Assembly (NCBI GenBank): GCA_026692665.1
Contig: JAPLOF010000048.1
Location: 1-64,000, forward strand
Source of the DNA: Planctomycetota bacterium
GTDB taxonomy: Bacteria; Planctomycetota; UBA1135; GCA-002686595
Direction: 5' to 3'
DNA length: 64,000 nucleotides
How positions within the stretch are numbered: position 1 is the first letter of the stretch; each line of letters starts with the position of its first letter. This document shows positions 16,129 to 25,363 of this stretch, piece after piece. The notes beneath the pieces were generated by a model that saw only the letters and a list, made by a program, of their open reading frames with translations, was not told where the DNA came from and ran no database searches. The position numbers and the translations under genes are program-made.

Positions 16129-17370
16129 TCAGAGCGCCCAGACGATCTGGACGCCGTTCGTCAGGTTGAACGTCTCGGCGTTGCAGAACGCAGCGGCGTT
16201 GCGATACCAGACCTGGTAGGTGCGTGAGGAGCCGGCGGCCGTGACGCTGCCGCGGACGGAGACCGTGGCGTCGCCGACGGCGGGGTACTGCGAGGCACCC
16301 ACGACGTTCTGCTTGGTCCCGAGGCGGATGATCGAGCCCGCCGCGCAGCGGAGCCCGTCTCCGAACACGGTCCCGAGACCGGCGTTCGCCTGCGCCGTGC
16401 CCTGGAAGTAGAGCGCCGAGCTGTTCGGCATGGCCGAGCCGGCCAGGACGAGCGTGTCCGCCGCGAGGCTCGCAACCCCCGTGACCGACAGATTCGCTCC
16501 CGCGGTGCTGACCGAGTTCGGGCATCCGTTGCCGGCCGCGCCGACGTTCGCGCACGGGCAGTTCCCCGTGTCGCCGAAGCAGAACGCCGTGACGGGATCA
16601 CACGTGTTCGGGATGCCGTCTCCGTCGGTGTCGGGCACGTTCACGTTGAGCACGCCCAGGTCGAGAGAGCAGCTCCCGAGTTGGAAGTACTGCGTACCCG
16701 TCAGGTCCCAGCTGTAGAGGCTGCCGGCCGTGCCCAGCACGTCGCCGCCCGACCAGCGGACGGGGGCGCCGAGCGCGTCGTAGATCCGGTAGACCGCGTC
16801 CGGCGTGTACGTGAACTGCGGGAACACATAGCCGCCGACATCGTCGGCGAACGCGTAGTTGAGGGCACCGTCGCTCTCGACGATCGACACGGCATCCACC
16901 GTGGTGAAACCCGTGAGTGCACCGACATTGAGGGTGCCGTCGTTGTCGCTGTCGAGATCCGCGGCCAGTGCGGGAGGCGTGCCGAATCCGAGGACGAAGG
17001 TGTTCGAGCCGTTCTCGAGGTCGGGGACGAAGTCGGCGACGTTCTGCGCCGTCGCCGGATCGGCGGCGGGGACGAAGACCCCAGCCGCATCACGCCACAG
17101 GAACAGGCCGTTCGCGCCCGTCGAGAACGCGTTGAGGTCGAGCACCTGGTCGACGACGCCGGCGCCCGTGCTGTCCCCCTCGATGGAGAGGATGTAGTAG
17201 CCGGCGAGGGACGCGTTGGGGGCCCCGCGGATCTCGATGCCTTCCTGGCCGTTGTCGGTGCCGGGCGCGTTGACGTAGATCTCGCTCAGGGTGAACTGCG
17301 CGCTGGCGGTCGTCGCGAGGAAGAGGCTGGCGGCGAGGAGCACCGCGCCGCGAATGGACTTCAGGTTCAT
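16129..17370 (-). CDS. Secreted paralogue: lamin-tail-like domain plus shared C-terminal module
   Basis: 413 residues with a signal peptide (LLAASLFLATTASAQ). The LTD-like domain begins FTLSEIYVNAPGTDNGQ and shares [12 protein letters not shown] with the neighbour at 14576, showing a tandem duplication followed by divergence. Only one short Asp-rich unit (DTDGDGIPNTCDP, about residue 255) is left where the neighbour has two. The C-terminal module follows ([60 protein letters not shown]). Same orientation as its neighbours, each with a separate intergenic leader of about 200 bases, so they are probably individually transcribed. Confidence 0.85.
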   Translation of the reverse strand: MNLKSIRGAVLLAASLFLATTASAQFTLSEIYVNAPGTDNGQEGIEIRGAPNASLAGYYILSIEGDSTGAGVVDQVLDLNAFSTGANGLFLWRDAAGVFVPAADPATAQNVADFVPDLENGSNTFVLGFGTPPALAADLDSDNDGTLNVGALTGFTTVDAVSIVESDGALNYAFADDVGGYVFPQFTYTPDAVYRIYDALGAPVRWSGGDVLGTAGSLYSWDLTGTQYFQLGSCSLDLGVLNVNVPDTDGDGIPNTCDPVTAFCFGDTGNCPCANVGAAGNGCPNSVSTAGANLSVTGVASLAADTLVLAGSAMPNSSALYFQGTAQANAGLGTVFGDGLRCAAGSIIRLGTKQNVVGASQYPAVGDATVSVRGSVTAAGSSRTYQVWYRNAAAFCNAETFNLTNGVQIVWAL

Positions 17371-17490
17371 CTCGGTGGACTTCTGGGCTGTGTGGTCGTG
17401 CGGGGAGTGGCGGACCGTGGATCCGTACTGCGCACTCTCGCGACGTGACCGAGCCCCAGGATGAACCGTCCATCAAGAGGAGATAGAAGC

Positions 17491-17527
17491 CGCGGGCGGC
17501 GGCGCTTTCGATGCGCCGCCGCCCGCG
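17491..17527 (-). terminator. Strong hairpin terminator of the repeat-protein gene
   Basis: A perfect 15-bp stem, CGCGGGCGGCGGCGC (17491-17505) with its complement (17513-17527), and a seven-base loop TTTCGAT. It begins 42 bases downstream of the minus-strand stop at 17569 and ahead of the next gene start at 17370. It is the most stable hairpin I noticed between genes. No T-run follows. Confidence 0.65.
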
Positions 17528-17568
17528 TTCTGTCGTGCGCGCGGAGCCGAGCCCGCGCGCCCGGCGCG

Positions 17569-20556
17569 TTACGGCACCCAGATCACCGAGAGGCCGTTCG
17601 ACAGGTTCGATCCCTGCCCGCACGGACCGCTCGGGTTGCGGTACCACACCTGGTAGGCGCGGACGCCCGGTGCGGCGACCAGTCCACGCGTGTGGACCGA
17701 CTGGTCGCCCGGTTGCGGGTACGTCGAAGCCCCCGTGTGGCTCTTCGTCGCGAGGCGGACGACCGCACCGCCCGCGCAACGACGCCCGTCGAGGAAGGGC
17801 ACGTTCGTCTGCGCCGATCCCTGGAAGAAGAGGCAGAAGCTCGCGCCCGACGGCGGAGCGGCGAGTTGGACCACCGACAGGAGCAGGCCGTCCGCGGACA
17901 GCGAGGTCAGGCCGGAGCCCACGAGACGAGCTCCGACGCCCGTCGAGTTGCGGCAACCTTCGCCGGAACCGTTCACCGCGTCGTTGCCGCACGGGCAGCC
18001 CGTGTAGCCGAAGCAGAACGGCGTGCCGCCGTTCGTCTCGCACTCGTCGGGGATCGCGTTGCCGTTCAGATCCTGGCTCGTGGCCCCGGCGATGTCGCAG
18101 GAGTCCAGCACGCCATTCAGGTTGCAGTCCGGCGCGCCGCCGGCGATGTCGCAGACGTCGCCGATCGAGTTGCCGTCACAGTCGCCTTGGCCGGGGTTGG
18201 CGAGAGCAACGCAGTTGTCGCACGCATTCCCGACGCCATCGCTGTCGACGTCCGCCTGGTTCAGGTTGGCGACCGTGTCGCAGTTGTCGATGCAGTCGGA
18301 GACCGTGTCCCCGTCCGTGTCGATCTCCGCGACGCCGCAGCCGCACTGCCCCGGAGCGACCTTGAGCGGATCGCTCGGGCAGCCGTCGTTGCAGTTCGCC
18401 GTGCCGTCCTGGTCGCTGTCCGTGTCGGCGATCCCGCAGCCGCACTGGCCGGGCGTCGTCTTCAGCGGATCCGCGGGGCAGCCGTCGTTGCAATCCGCGG
18501 TTCCGTCCAGGTCGCTGTCCGTATCCGCGACACCGCATCCACAGATGCCGGGCGCGATCTTCAGCGGGTCCGTCGGGCAACCATCCGCGCAGTTCGGCGT
18601 GCCGTCGAGGTCGCTGTCGGTGTCCGGCGTGCCGCAGCCGCACGCGCCCGGAGCGACCTTCAGCGGATCCGTCGGGCAACCGTCGTTGCAGTCCGGCGTG
18701 CCGTCGAGGTCACTGTCCGTGTCCGCGACACCGCAACCACAAACGCCGTGGGCGATCTTCAGCGGGTCCGCCGGGCAGCCATCGGTGCAGTTCGGCGTGC
18801 CGTCGAGGTCCGAGTCCGTGTCGGCGACACCGCATCCGCAGGCGCCGGGCGCGAGCTTCAGCGGATCGAGCGGGCAGCCGTCGTTGCAGTCGGGCGTCCC
18901 GTCGAGGTCCGAGTCCGTGTCGGCGACACCGCATCCGCAGAGGCCCGGAGCGGTCTTCAGCGGGTCCGTCGGGCACCCATCGGTGCAGTTCGGCGTGCCG
19001 TCGAGGTCCGTGTCGGTGTCGGCGACACCGCACCCGCAGGCGCCGGGTGCGAGCTTCAGCGGGTCGAGCGGGCAGCCGTCGTTGCAGTCGGGCGTGCCGT
19101 CGAGATCCGAGTCCGTGTCGGCGGTGCCGCAGCCACAGATGCCCGGAGCCGTCTTCAGCGGGTCGAGCGGACAGCCATCCGTGCAGTTCGCGGTGCCGTC
19201 GCCGTCGGTGTCCGTGGGATCGCTGGAGAGCGTGACCCCGTTGCTCGTCGTGTTCCCGCAGGAGTTCGTGACAGTGACCGTGTAGGTGCCGAAGTCGCCC
19301 GCGGTCACGGGGTTGATCGTGAGCGTCGCGCTCTGCGCCCCGGCGATGTTGCCGCCGTTCGTGAGCGGGGTCGAGCCGAGCTTCCACTGGTAGGTCAGCG
19401 TCGGCGAGCCGGTCGCCGTCACCGTGAAGCTCGCGCTGCCGCCCGTACAGGCGACGGCGGCCACCGGCTGCCCCGCGCCGGAGATGGCGGGAGTCGTGCA
19501 GGGGTTCACGGGCGAGGCCGCGAGTCCGCGGAAGATGAAGTTGGTGCCCGCCGTGAGGAGCGTCGTGGCCGCGGCCCCGGAGCCCGTGTCCGTGATCCGG
19601 ATCACGCGGTTCGCGGTGCCTTCCGTCGTCACCGCGAAGACGACCGGGGTCGTGCCGCTGAAATCGACGACGAGTCCGCGCGCGCCCACCGTGCTCAGAC
19701 TCCCGGTGCCCAGCGTGTACGCGAGCGTCCAGGTCGTGCCACTGCCGGTCCACTTCTGGATGCCGCCACCGAGCGCAATCGTGCGGTCGTCAGCGACGTA
19801 GCACACGGTGCCGGCCGCGTTGAACGCGAATTGGTACGGGCTGGCCGAGGCCCCCGCGTTGACCACGCTCGTCGAGACCGTCCCGGTCGTCGTCGGAGTG
19901 CCCACGCCGACGGCGTAGACGCCGCGGGTGCTGCCCGACCCGGTCGAGTAGTAGAGCTGGCCGTTCTGGACGGCGATCGCGCGGATGTTCGTGATCGTGT
20001 TGCTCACGTTGACCGGCGAGCCGGGCCCGAAGTAGTCGACGCCGTCGACCGCACCCGAGCCCCAATAGTTCGTGCCGTCGGACGTCGCGCCGCGGAAGTT
20101 GTTCGCGCTGTAGAACGTGCTGCTGGTGAACGGACGGGTGAACGCGCCGCTGGTATCCACGGCGCCGACGGCGCGGTTGATGGTCGCGGCGGTCGCTGCG
20201 GACAGGTTGGTGGCGTTGGGCAGCGACTGGGCGTAGCCCGGGATGATGATCCTCGATCCATCCGAACTCCGGCTGATGTTCCCCTCGGAGGTCGCGGAGC
20301 CGCTCTGGATCAGGGGGATCGATCCGGTGGAGGGAATGGCGACCGAGAATCCGGGAGCCCCGGCAGGCGTGAACTCACGCAGGGTCAGCGCGTTGCCGGT
20401 GTTCGCCAGGGTGCTCGTGCCGTCGCCCTGCTGAAGGACGACGACGTTGCCCGCCGTGAACTGGGCCGAGGCGAGTCCGGCGAGGCCGAAGGAACAGAGG
20501 ATGGCGCCCAGGGCGGCAGCAGGGACGCGCCGCCCAGGGCGGAAGAACGAGGACAT
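17569..20556 (-). CDS. Large secreted multidomain protein with Ig-like domain, nine 33-residue repeats and shared C-terminal module
   Basis: 995 residues. Signal peptide ends near GLASAQ (residue 32). Residues 33 to about 350 are Ser/Thr/Gly-rich with propeller-like strands (IRAIAVQNGQLYYSTG, RGLVVDFSGTTPVVFAV). An Ig-like domain follows at about 360-445 (TYQWKLG, GDFGTYTVTVTNSCG). Nine tandem 33-residue Cys/Asp-rich repeats come next, then ordinary thrombospondin-type-3-like units (DSDGVGNACDNC) and a dockerin-like stretch (DLNGNAIPDECE). It ends with the C-terminal module (FCFGYTGCPCGND, YQVWYRNPSGPCG). Start ATG 20556 has GGAG about nine bases upstream and a proper signal peptide. Likely a calcium-stiffened surface protein. 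Confidence 0.85.
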   Translation of the reverse strand: MSSFFRPGRRVPAAALGAILCSFGLAGLASAQFTAGNVVVLQQGDGTSTLANTGNALTLREFTPAGAPGFSVAIPSTGSIPLIQSGSATSEGNISRSSDGSRIIIPGYAQSLPNATNLSAATAATINRAVGAVDTSGAFTRPFTSSTFYSANNFRGATSDGTNYWGSGAVDGVDYFGPGSPVNVSNTITNIRAIAVQNGQLYYSTGSGSTRGVYAVGVGTPTTTGTVSTSVVNAGASASPYQFAFNAAGTVCYVADDRTIALGGGIQKWTGSGTTWTLAYTLGTGSLSTVGARGLVVDFSGTTPVVFAVTTEGTANRVIRITDTGSGAAATTLLTAGTNFIFRGLAASPVNPCTTPAISGAGQPVAAVACTGGSASFTVTATGSPTLTYQWKLGSTPLTNGGNIAGAQSATLTINPVTAGDFGTYTVTVTNSCGNTTSNGVTLSSDPTDTDGDGTANCTDGCPLDPLKTAPGICGCGTADTDSDLDGTPDCNDGCPLDPLKLAPGACGCGVADTDTDLDGTPNCTDGCPTDPLKTAPGLCGCGVADTDSDLDGTPDCNDGCPLDPLKLAPGACGCGVADTDSDLDGTPNCTDGCPADPLKIAHGVCGCGVADTDSDLDGTPDCNDGCPTDPLKVAPGACGCGTPDTDSDLDGTPNCADGCPTDPLKIAPGICGCGVADTDSDLDGTADCNDGCPADPLKTTPGQCGCGIADTDSDQDGTANCNDGCPSDPLKVAPGQCGCGVAEIDTDGDTVSDCIDNCDTVANLNQADVDSDGVGNACDNCVALANPGQGDCDGNSIGDVCDIAGGAPDCNLNGVLDSCDIAGATSQDLNGNAIPDECETNGGTPFCFGYTGCPCGNDAVNGSGEGCRNSTGVGARLVGSGLTSLSADGLLLSVVQLAAPPSGASFCLFFQGSAQTNVPFLDGRRCAGGAVVRLATKSHTGASTYPQPGDQSVHTRGLVAAPGVRAYQVWYRNPSGPCGQGSNLSNGLSVIWVP
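18328..19218 (-). repeat. Nine in-frame 99-bp tandem repeats
   Basis: The consensus unit is DTDSDLDGTPDCNDGCP followed by xDPLKxAPGxCGCGVA, 33 residues. Odd units carry NCTDGCP (or NCADGCP, NCNDGCP), even units DCNDGCP, so the array has a second 198-bp period. Asp spacing (DxDxDxDG) is that of calcium-binding thrombospondin-type-3 loops, with four Cys per unit for disulfides. Confidence 0.92.
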
Positions 20557-20646
20557 CGGGGTGAACTCCAAGGTGGTCGTGGGGGGAATCGCAGGGACCC
20601 CGGCAGTCGAGCCGAGGCCGCGCAGGCGGGAAGGCAGGCAGGGAGT

Positions 20647-20676
20647 GGAACGGCGTTCCCGGTGTCCTGAATCAGG
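20647..20676. promoter_or_regulatory. Two adjacent short palindromes upstream of the repeat-protein gene
   Basis: GGAAC-GGC-GTTCC (20647-20659) and CCTGA-A-TCAGG (20666-20676) lie seven bases apart in the 288-base region between the divergent repeat-protein gene and lpxA. They could be operator half-sites for either gene. No promoter boxes are clear. This is eye-found and weak. Confidence 0.25.
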
Positions 20677-20844
20677 GGTCCATGAAGGGCTGACAAACTG
20701 GCGCTTTTCCCCGCCGGAGCGGAGGCCCGGGCGCGTGGGAGGCACGCCTGTTCCCGACGCGCGGCCACGGGCGCAGAGCCCCGTGCGGCCCCCGGAGGGA
20801 AACGGGCTTCCGCCTGGGTGACCGACCTCCTAACCTCCCGGTCC

Positions 20845-21645
20845 GTGATCCACCCCTCCGCCATCGTCCAACCCGGAGCGCGCTGCTCCCCCGACGTCTC
20901 GATCGGGCCGTACAGCTACGTCGAGGACGGTGCCGAGCTCGGGGCCGGCGTCGTCCTCGGCGCCCACGTCCACGTGCACGGTTGCGTCCGGATCGGCGCG
21001 CGGACGAAGGTGGCCAGCGGGACCGTGCTCGGGGGCGAGCCGCAGGACGTCAAGTACAAGGGCACGCCCGCGCGCGTCGAGATCGGCGCCGACGTGCGCA
21101 TCTACGAACACGTCACCGTGCACCGCGCGACGACGGAGAACGGCGTCACGCGCGTCGGCGACGGCGTCATGCTCATGGCGGGCAGTCACGTCGCGCACGA
21201 CTGCACGGTCGGCGAACGGGCGATCCTCACGAACGGCGCGATGATCGGCGGCCACTCCTGGATCGGCGAGCGCGCGATCCTCTCGGGCAGCGCCTCGGTT
21301 CACCAGTTCTGCCGCGTGGGGCGACTGACGATGCTCGCGGGCGGCTGCGGGATCGGGAAGGACGCGGTTCCCTTCTCCATCTTCTCGGGAGCCCTGCCTG
21401 CGCGCTGGCGCGCACCGAACACGATCGGCATGCGGCGCGCGGGGTTCACGCAGGAGGAGCGGTTGACGCTGCGTCTCGCGATCCTCGACATCCTGGGCCG
21501 TCGCCATCCCGCGCTCGAGGCCGCGCGCCGCTACACGGACCACCCGCAGGCGAGCGTGCGCGAGGTCGCGGAGTTCGTTCTCGCCGCGAAGCGCGGCGTG
21601 ATCCTCGCGGGCCGCGGGGCCACGGGGGCGGAACTCGACCTGTGA
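20845..21645 (+). CDS. lpxA: Acyl-ACP--UDP-N-acetylglucosamine O-acyltransferase LpxA
   Basis: 266 residues from GTG 20845, where the protein begins IHPSAIVQPGA like canonical LpxA (E. coli 262 residues). It attaches the first 3-hydroxyacyl chain to UDP-GlcNAc in lipid A synthesis. Left-handed beta-helix hexapeptides run through the first two thirds (VSIGPYSYVEDGAELGAGVV, EHVTVHRAT). The catalytic His lies in GSHVAHDCTVG, and the C-terminal helical domain follows. GTG 20818 would add nine atypical residues. Other lpx genes are not adjacent. Its stop overlaps the start of the phytase gene. Confidence 0.92.
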   Translation: MIHPSAIVQPGARCSPDVSIGPYSYVEDGAELGAGVVLGAHVHVHGCVRIGARTKVASGTVLGGEPQDVKYKGTPARVEIGADVRIYEHVTVHRATTENGVTRVGDGVMLMAGSHVAHDCTVGERAILTNGAMIGGHSWIGERAILSGSASVHQFCRVGRLTMLAGGCGIGKDAVPFSIFSGALPARWRAPNTIGMRRAGFTQEERLTLRLAILDILGRRHPALEAARRYTDHPQASVREVAEFVLAAKRGVILAGRGATGAELDL

Positions 21646-22823
21646 GCCCGACACGACCCGACTCCGTTGACGCTCACTTCACGCCTCGCGAGGCGAGCCG
21701 GCGAGGCGCGCGGGCGACCTTGGGCCTGCTCTTCCTCGCGCCGCTTTTCGCGTGCTCGGGTGGAAACGAGCGCGTGCCGCTGCCCCCCGGAGCCACGCTC
21801 GCCGAGCCCGAGGCCGTGGCCTCGACGGATCCCGTCGCCACGGACGGGGATTCCGCCGACGATCCGGCGATCTGGGTGCATCCGCAGTACCCGTCGCAGA
21901 GTCTCGTCTTCGGCACGAACAAGCGCGGCGGCCTGGAGTGGTACGGGCTCGACGGCAAGCGCCTCGGAATCGTGTCGGACACGCTCGAGCCCGACAACGT
22001 CGACCTGGCGTACTCGGTCCGGCTCGGCTCGCGGACCGTCGACGTCCTCGGCGCGGCCGTCCGCGGCGCGCAGAAGGGCTTCATGCTCTGGATCGTCGAG
22101 CCCGAGACGCGCCGTGCGGTCCCCGCGCAGGACGCCGCGTTCCCCGTGTTCGGCGGCGGAATGCCCTACGGTTCGGCGCTGTACCGGCGGGCGCGCGACG
22201 GCGCGCTCTACGCTTTCGTGAACGACAAGCAGGGGCGCGTCGAGCAGTACCTGCTCGACGGCGCCAGCGGCACCTTCGTGCCGCGACTCGTGCGCTCGTT
22301 CGACGTCGGGGATCAGGTCGAGGGTTGCGTGGCGGACGACGAGCGCGGTTCCTTCTTCATCAGCGAGGAGCAGCGCGCGATCTGGCGGTACGACGCGGAA
22401 CCGGACGCACCGGCGACCGAGAAGGACCGCGTGGCGATCCTCGAAGTCGGCCAGACGGGCGTGGTGCCCGATCTCGAAGGCCTCACGATCTACTACGGCA
22501 AGGGCGGCAAGGGCTACCTGATCGCGTCCGTGCAGGGCGCGGACCGGTTCTTCGTGTTCGACCGCGAGCCGCCGTACACGCTGCGCAAGGTGATCGACCC
22601 GCGCGGCTCGAAGGAGTTCGGCGACGTCCAGGACACGGACGGCATCGCGGCCGAGAGCTTCGGGCTCGGCAAGCCCTTCGAGCGCGGACTGTTCGTCGCG
22701 CAGGACGGGAAGAACGGCAAGTCGAACCAGGACTTCAAGCTCTACGCCTGGTCCGACATCGCCGGCGTCGACCTGCTCGTCGAGTTCCAGCGGGACCCGC
22801 GCAAGCCTCACTGGCTGCGCTAG
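21642..22823 (+). CDS. Beta-propeller phytase (3-phytase), predicted lipoprotein
   Basis: 393 residues. Beta-propeller phytases are calcium-dependent enzymes releasing phosphate from myo-inositol hexakisphosphate. Family signatures: DSADDPAIWVHP, GGLEWYGLDGKRLG, QVEGCVADDERGSFFISEE, DLEGLTIYYGKGGKGYL, DTDGIAAES and GLFVAQDGKN. A lipobox LFAC with Cys38 follows a basic then hydrophobic stretch, so it should be lipid-anchored and act outside the cytoplasm. The GTG start overlaps the lpxA stop by four bases (GTGA). It is convergent with dinB with only four bases between stops. Confidence 0.9.
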   Translation: MSPTRPDSVDAHFTPREASRRGARATLGLLFLAPLFACSGGNERVPLPPGATLAEPEAVASTDPVATDGDSADDPAIWVHPQYPSQSLVFGTNKRGGLEWYGLDGKRLGIVSDTLEPDNVDLAYSVRLGSRTVDVLGAAVRGAQKGFMLWIVEPETRRAVPAQDAAFPVFGGGMPYGSALYRRARDGALYAFVNDKQGRVEQYLLDGASGTFVPRLVRSFDVGDQVEGCVADDERGSFFISEEQRAIWRYDAEPDAPATEKDRVAILEVGQTGVVPDLEGLTIYYGKGGKGYLIASVQGADRFFVFDREPPYTLRKVIDPRGSKEFGDVQDTDGIAAESFGLGKPFERGLFVAQDGKNGKSNQDFKLYAWSDIAGVDLLVEFQRDPRKPHWLR

Positions 22824-22827
22824 GTCG

Positions 22828-24108
22828 CTACGGGCCCGGCTCGGGCGCGCGACCCGCCACGCCGGGCTGCCCGTCCGACCCGTCGCGGCCGCGCGCCCGC
22901 GTGCGACCGAGCAGGCTCGCCGGAACGACCGCGCGCGCACCGAACTTGCGGCGCAGCTTGTCCATGCCCTCCGCGGCGCGCTCGAGCTTCGCGCGCGTCG
23001 GGACCTGTCCCCCGCGCAGCAGCTTGGGCGTCCCGTCGGGGTCGCCGAACAGGCTCTCCTGGATCGGGGCGCGCACGTCGGTCAGCGCCGAGATCTGCAC
23101 GCCGATCAGCCGTAGCGGCGCGATCGGGAGGCGGTCGAGCAGCTCGCGCGCGGTCGAGTAGATGCGCGGCCCGAGATTCGTCGGGTGATCGAGCGTCTTC
23201 GTGCGCGTCAGGGTCGTGAAGTCGGAGTAGCGCGCCTTGAGCGTGACCGTGCGACCACGCAGGCCCTTGTCGCGCAGCCCGAAGGCGACCTCCTCGCAGA
23301 AGTCGAGCAAGTGCCGGCGCAGCTCGTCGCGGTCCGACACGTCCGCCGCGAACGTGCGCTCCATCCCGTGCGACTTCTCCTCCCGCCGCGGGGTCACGCG
23401 GCGCGTGTCGATGCCGTGCGCGAGATCGTGGATCCAGGCTCCGCTCGCCCCGAACTCGCGCACGACCTCGTCCCGCGAACGCTGGGCGAGGTCGCCGATC
23501 GTCGCGACGCCCAGCGCCTCGAGCCTCTTCGCCGTGCGCGGACCGACGCCCCAGATGCGCGACACGGGCAGCGGATCGAGCACGGCGCGCGTCTCGTGCG
23601 CCTCGATGATCCGGAAGCCCTGCGGCTTGGCCAGGTCGCTGGCGAGCTTCGCCAGGAACTTCGTGGGCGCGACGCCGACCGACGCCGGCAGCCCCGTGCG
23701 GTGCAGGATCTCGCGCTGGATCGCGCGGCCCACGTCGGCCGCGTCGCCGAAGAGCCGCTCGCAGCCGGCCACGTCCAGGAACGCCTCGTCCAGCGAGAGC
23801 GGCTCGACCAGCGGCGTGTACGAGCGGAAGATCGCCATGATGTCCCGCGACGCGCTCGTGTAGCGCTCGAAGTCGGGCGGCAGCAGCACGAGGTCGGGGC
23901 ACAGGCGCCGCGCTTCCGCGGTCGACATGGCCGAGTGCACGCCGTAGCGCCGCGCCTCGTAGGAGGCGGCCGCGATCACCCCGCGCTGGTCGGAGGGGCC
24001 GCCGACGCAGACCGGTAGCCCGGCGAGCGACGGATTGTCGCGCGTTTCCACGGACGCGTAGAACGCGTCCATGTCCACGTGGAGGATCGTGGGCCGGACT
24101 TGCGTCAT
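22828..24108 (-). CDS. dinB: DNA polymerase IV (Y-family translesion polymerase)
   Basis: 426 residues. Motifs of DinB: HVDMDAFYASVE (residues 10-19, first metal ligands), YEARRYGVHSAM, SLDEAFLDV with the second metal Asp-Glu, and KFLAKLASDLAKPQG. The helix-hairpin-helix IWGVGPRTAKRLEALG and the little-finger domain follow. The C-terminal 60 residues after SLFGD are Arg/Gly-rich and not conserved in the family. No LexA-like box is obvious upstream, so SOS control is untested. Confidence 0.95.
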   Translation of the reverse strand: MTQVRPTILHVDMDAFYASVETRDNPSLAGLPVCVGGPSDQRGVIAAASYEARRYGVHSAMSTAEARRLCPDLVLLPPDFERYTSASRDIMAIFRSYTPLVEPLSLDEAFLDVAGCERLFGDAADVGRAIQREILHRTGLPASVGVAPTKFLAKLASDLAKPQGFRIIEAHETRAVLDPLPVSRIWGVGPRTAKRLEALGVATIGDLAQRSRDEVVREFGASGAWIHDLAHGIDTRRVTPRREEKSHGMERTFAADVSDRDELRRHLLDFCEEVAFGLRDKGLRGRTVTLKARYSDFTTLTRTKTLDHPTNLGPRIYSTARELLDRLPIAPLRLIGVQISALTDVRAPIQESLFGDPDGTPKLLRGGQVPTRAKLERAAEGMDKLRRKFGARAVVPASLLGRTRARGRDGSDGQPGVAGRAPEPGP

Positions 24109-24269
24109 GGGATGGGGAGGGACAAGGATCCGCGAGGGCGGGCCGATCCGTCAACTCGCGACTCGGATCCCGGGCGAGTCCGCAGCCCGGAGGCGCGGCG
24201 GTTGTGGAACGCGGGATTCCTCCTATCCTCTCCGCCCCGCTCCTCTTGCGACGCGGGTGCCGCCCGCCC

Positions 24270-25304
24270 ATGCGCTTCCAGGACATCGCCCTCGCCGGGC
24301 TCGCGCACCATCTGCCGGACGAGGTCTTGACCTCGGCCCGGATCGAGGAGCGGCTCGCGCCTCTCTACGCGCGCCTGTCGTTGTCGCCCGGACGCCTCGA
24401 GCTCTTGTCGGGCATCCGCGAGCGGCGCGCCTGGCCGCGCGGCACGCGGCCGAGTTCCGTCGCGGCGCGCGCGGGCGCGCTGGCGATCGAGCGCTCCGGT
24501 CTCGCGCGCGAGCGGATCGGCGTGCTCGTGCACGCGTCCGTGTGCCGCGACTTCCTCGAGCCGGCGACGGCGAGCGTGGTGCACCAGGCGCTCGGGCTCG
24601 CGCCGCGCTGCCAGGCGTTCGATCTCTCCAACGCGTGCCTCGGATTCGCGAACGCGCTCGTGGTCGTGGCTGGGATGGTGGAACGCGGCGAAGTCGAAGC
24701 CGGGCTCGTGGTCGCCGGCGAGGACGGCGGCCCGCTCGTGGAAGCGACGATCGCGCGCCTGCTCGCGGCGGGACCGGATGCGCGCAGCGAGTTGAAGCGC
24801 GCGTTCGCCTCGCTCACGATCGGCGCCGGCGCGGCGGCCTGCGTGGTCACGCGCGGTGAGCTCGCGCCCACGGCGCCGAAGCTCGTGGGCGGCGCATCGC
24901 TCGCGGCCACCGAACACGTCGAATTGTGCAGCGGTGACTTCACGGCCGGCGCCGACGGTCCGCTGATGGCGACGGACTCCGAGGCACTACTGCGCGCCGG
25001 CTGCGAGTTGGCGCGGCGGACCTGGCTCGAGTTCGAGCGCGAAGTCGGCTGGTCGCGCGGCGACGTGGACCGCATCGTGACCCACCAGGTCGGTTCCGCC
25101 CACCGGCGCCTCCTCTTCGAGTCGCTGGTCCTCGATCCGGGGCGCGACTTCCCGACCTTCCCCACGCTCGGGAACATGGGCTCCGTGTCCCTCCCCGCGA
25201 CCCTGGCGCTGGCCCGGGAAGCCGGTTTCGTGCGCCCCGGGGACCGGACGGCGCTGCTCGGGATCGGCAGCGGACTGCAGTGCCTGATGCTGGCGATCCG
25301 GTAG
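24270..25304 (+). CDS. oleA: OleA-like 3-oxoacyl synthase III (thiolase fold), head-to-head condensation
   Basis: 344 residues of the KAS III / OleA family. The triad is intact: Cys123 in LSNACLGFANA, His272 in THQVGSAH and Asn302 in LGNMGSVSLP. KAS III (FabH) starts fatty acids, while OleA performs a non-decarboxylative Claisen condensation of two long acyl thioesters to a beta-keto acid. I prefer OleA because oleB, oleC and oleD homologues end the same gene run. The protein is also longer in the SGIRERRAWPRG region as in OleA. A second view, a starter KAS III for the adjacent FAS genes, cannot be excluded. Divergent from dinB across 161 bases. Confidence 0.82.
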   Translation: MRFQDIALAGLAHHLPDEVLTSARIEERLAPLYARLSLSPGRLELLSGIRERRAWPRGTRPSSVAARAGALAIERSGLARERIGVLVHASVCRDFLEPATASVVHQALGLAPRCQAFDLSNACLGFANALVVVAGMVERGEVEAGLVVAGEDGGPLVEATIARLLAAGPDARSELKRAFASLTIGAGAAACVVTRGELAPTAPKLVGGASLAATEHVELCSGDFTAGADGPLMATDSEALLRAGCELARRTWLEFEREVGWSRGDVDRIVTHQVGSAHRRLLFESLVLDPGRDFPTFPTLGNMGSVSLPATLALAREAGFVRPGDRTALLGIGSGLQCLMLAIR

Positions 25305-25363
25305 GGCGGAACGCCCGCCGGGAGTGGACAGCCGGCCCCTCGGATGCGATACCTCCGCCTGCG

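Noticed and set aside
18328..19218. CRISPR-like array
   Set aside because: Units are contiguous 99-bp coding repeats without unique spacers and stay in frame in a secreted protein.
17461..20670. 1069-codon plus-strand frame with Val/Arg/Asp repeats
   Set aside because: Exact antisense of the repeat-protein gene; it has no start signal or family resemblance, and its repeats mirror the 99-bp array.
24270..25304. Calling the first cluster gene fabH
   Set aside because: Motifs fit both FabH and OleA, but oleBCD homologues in the same gene run make OleA the better reading.
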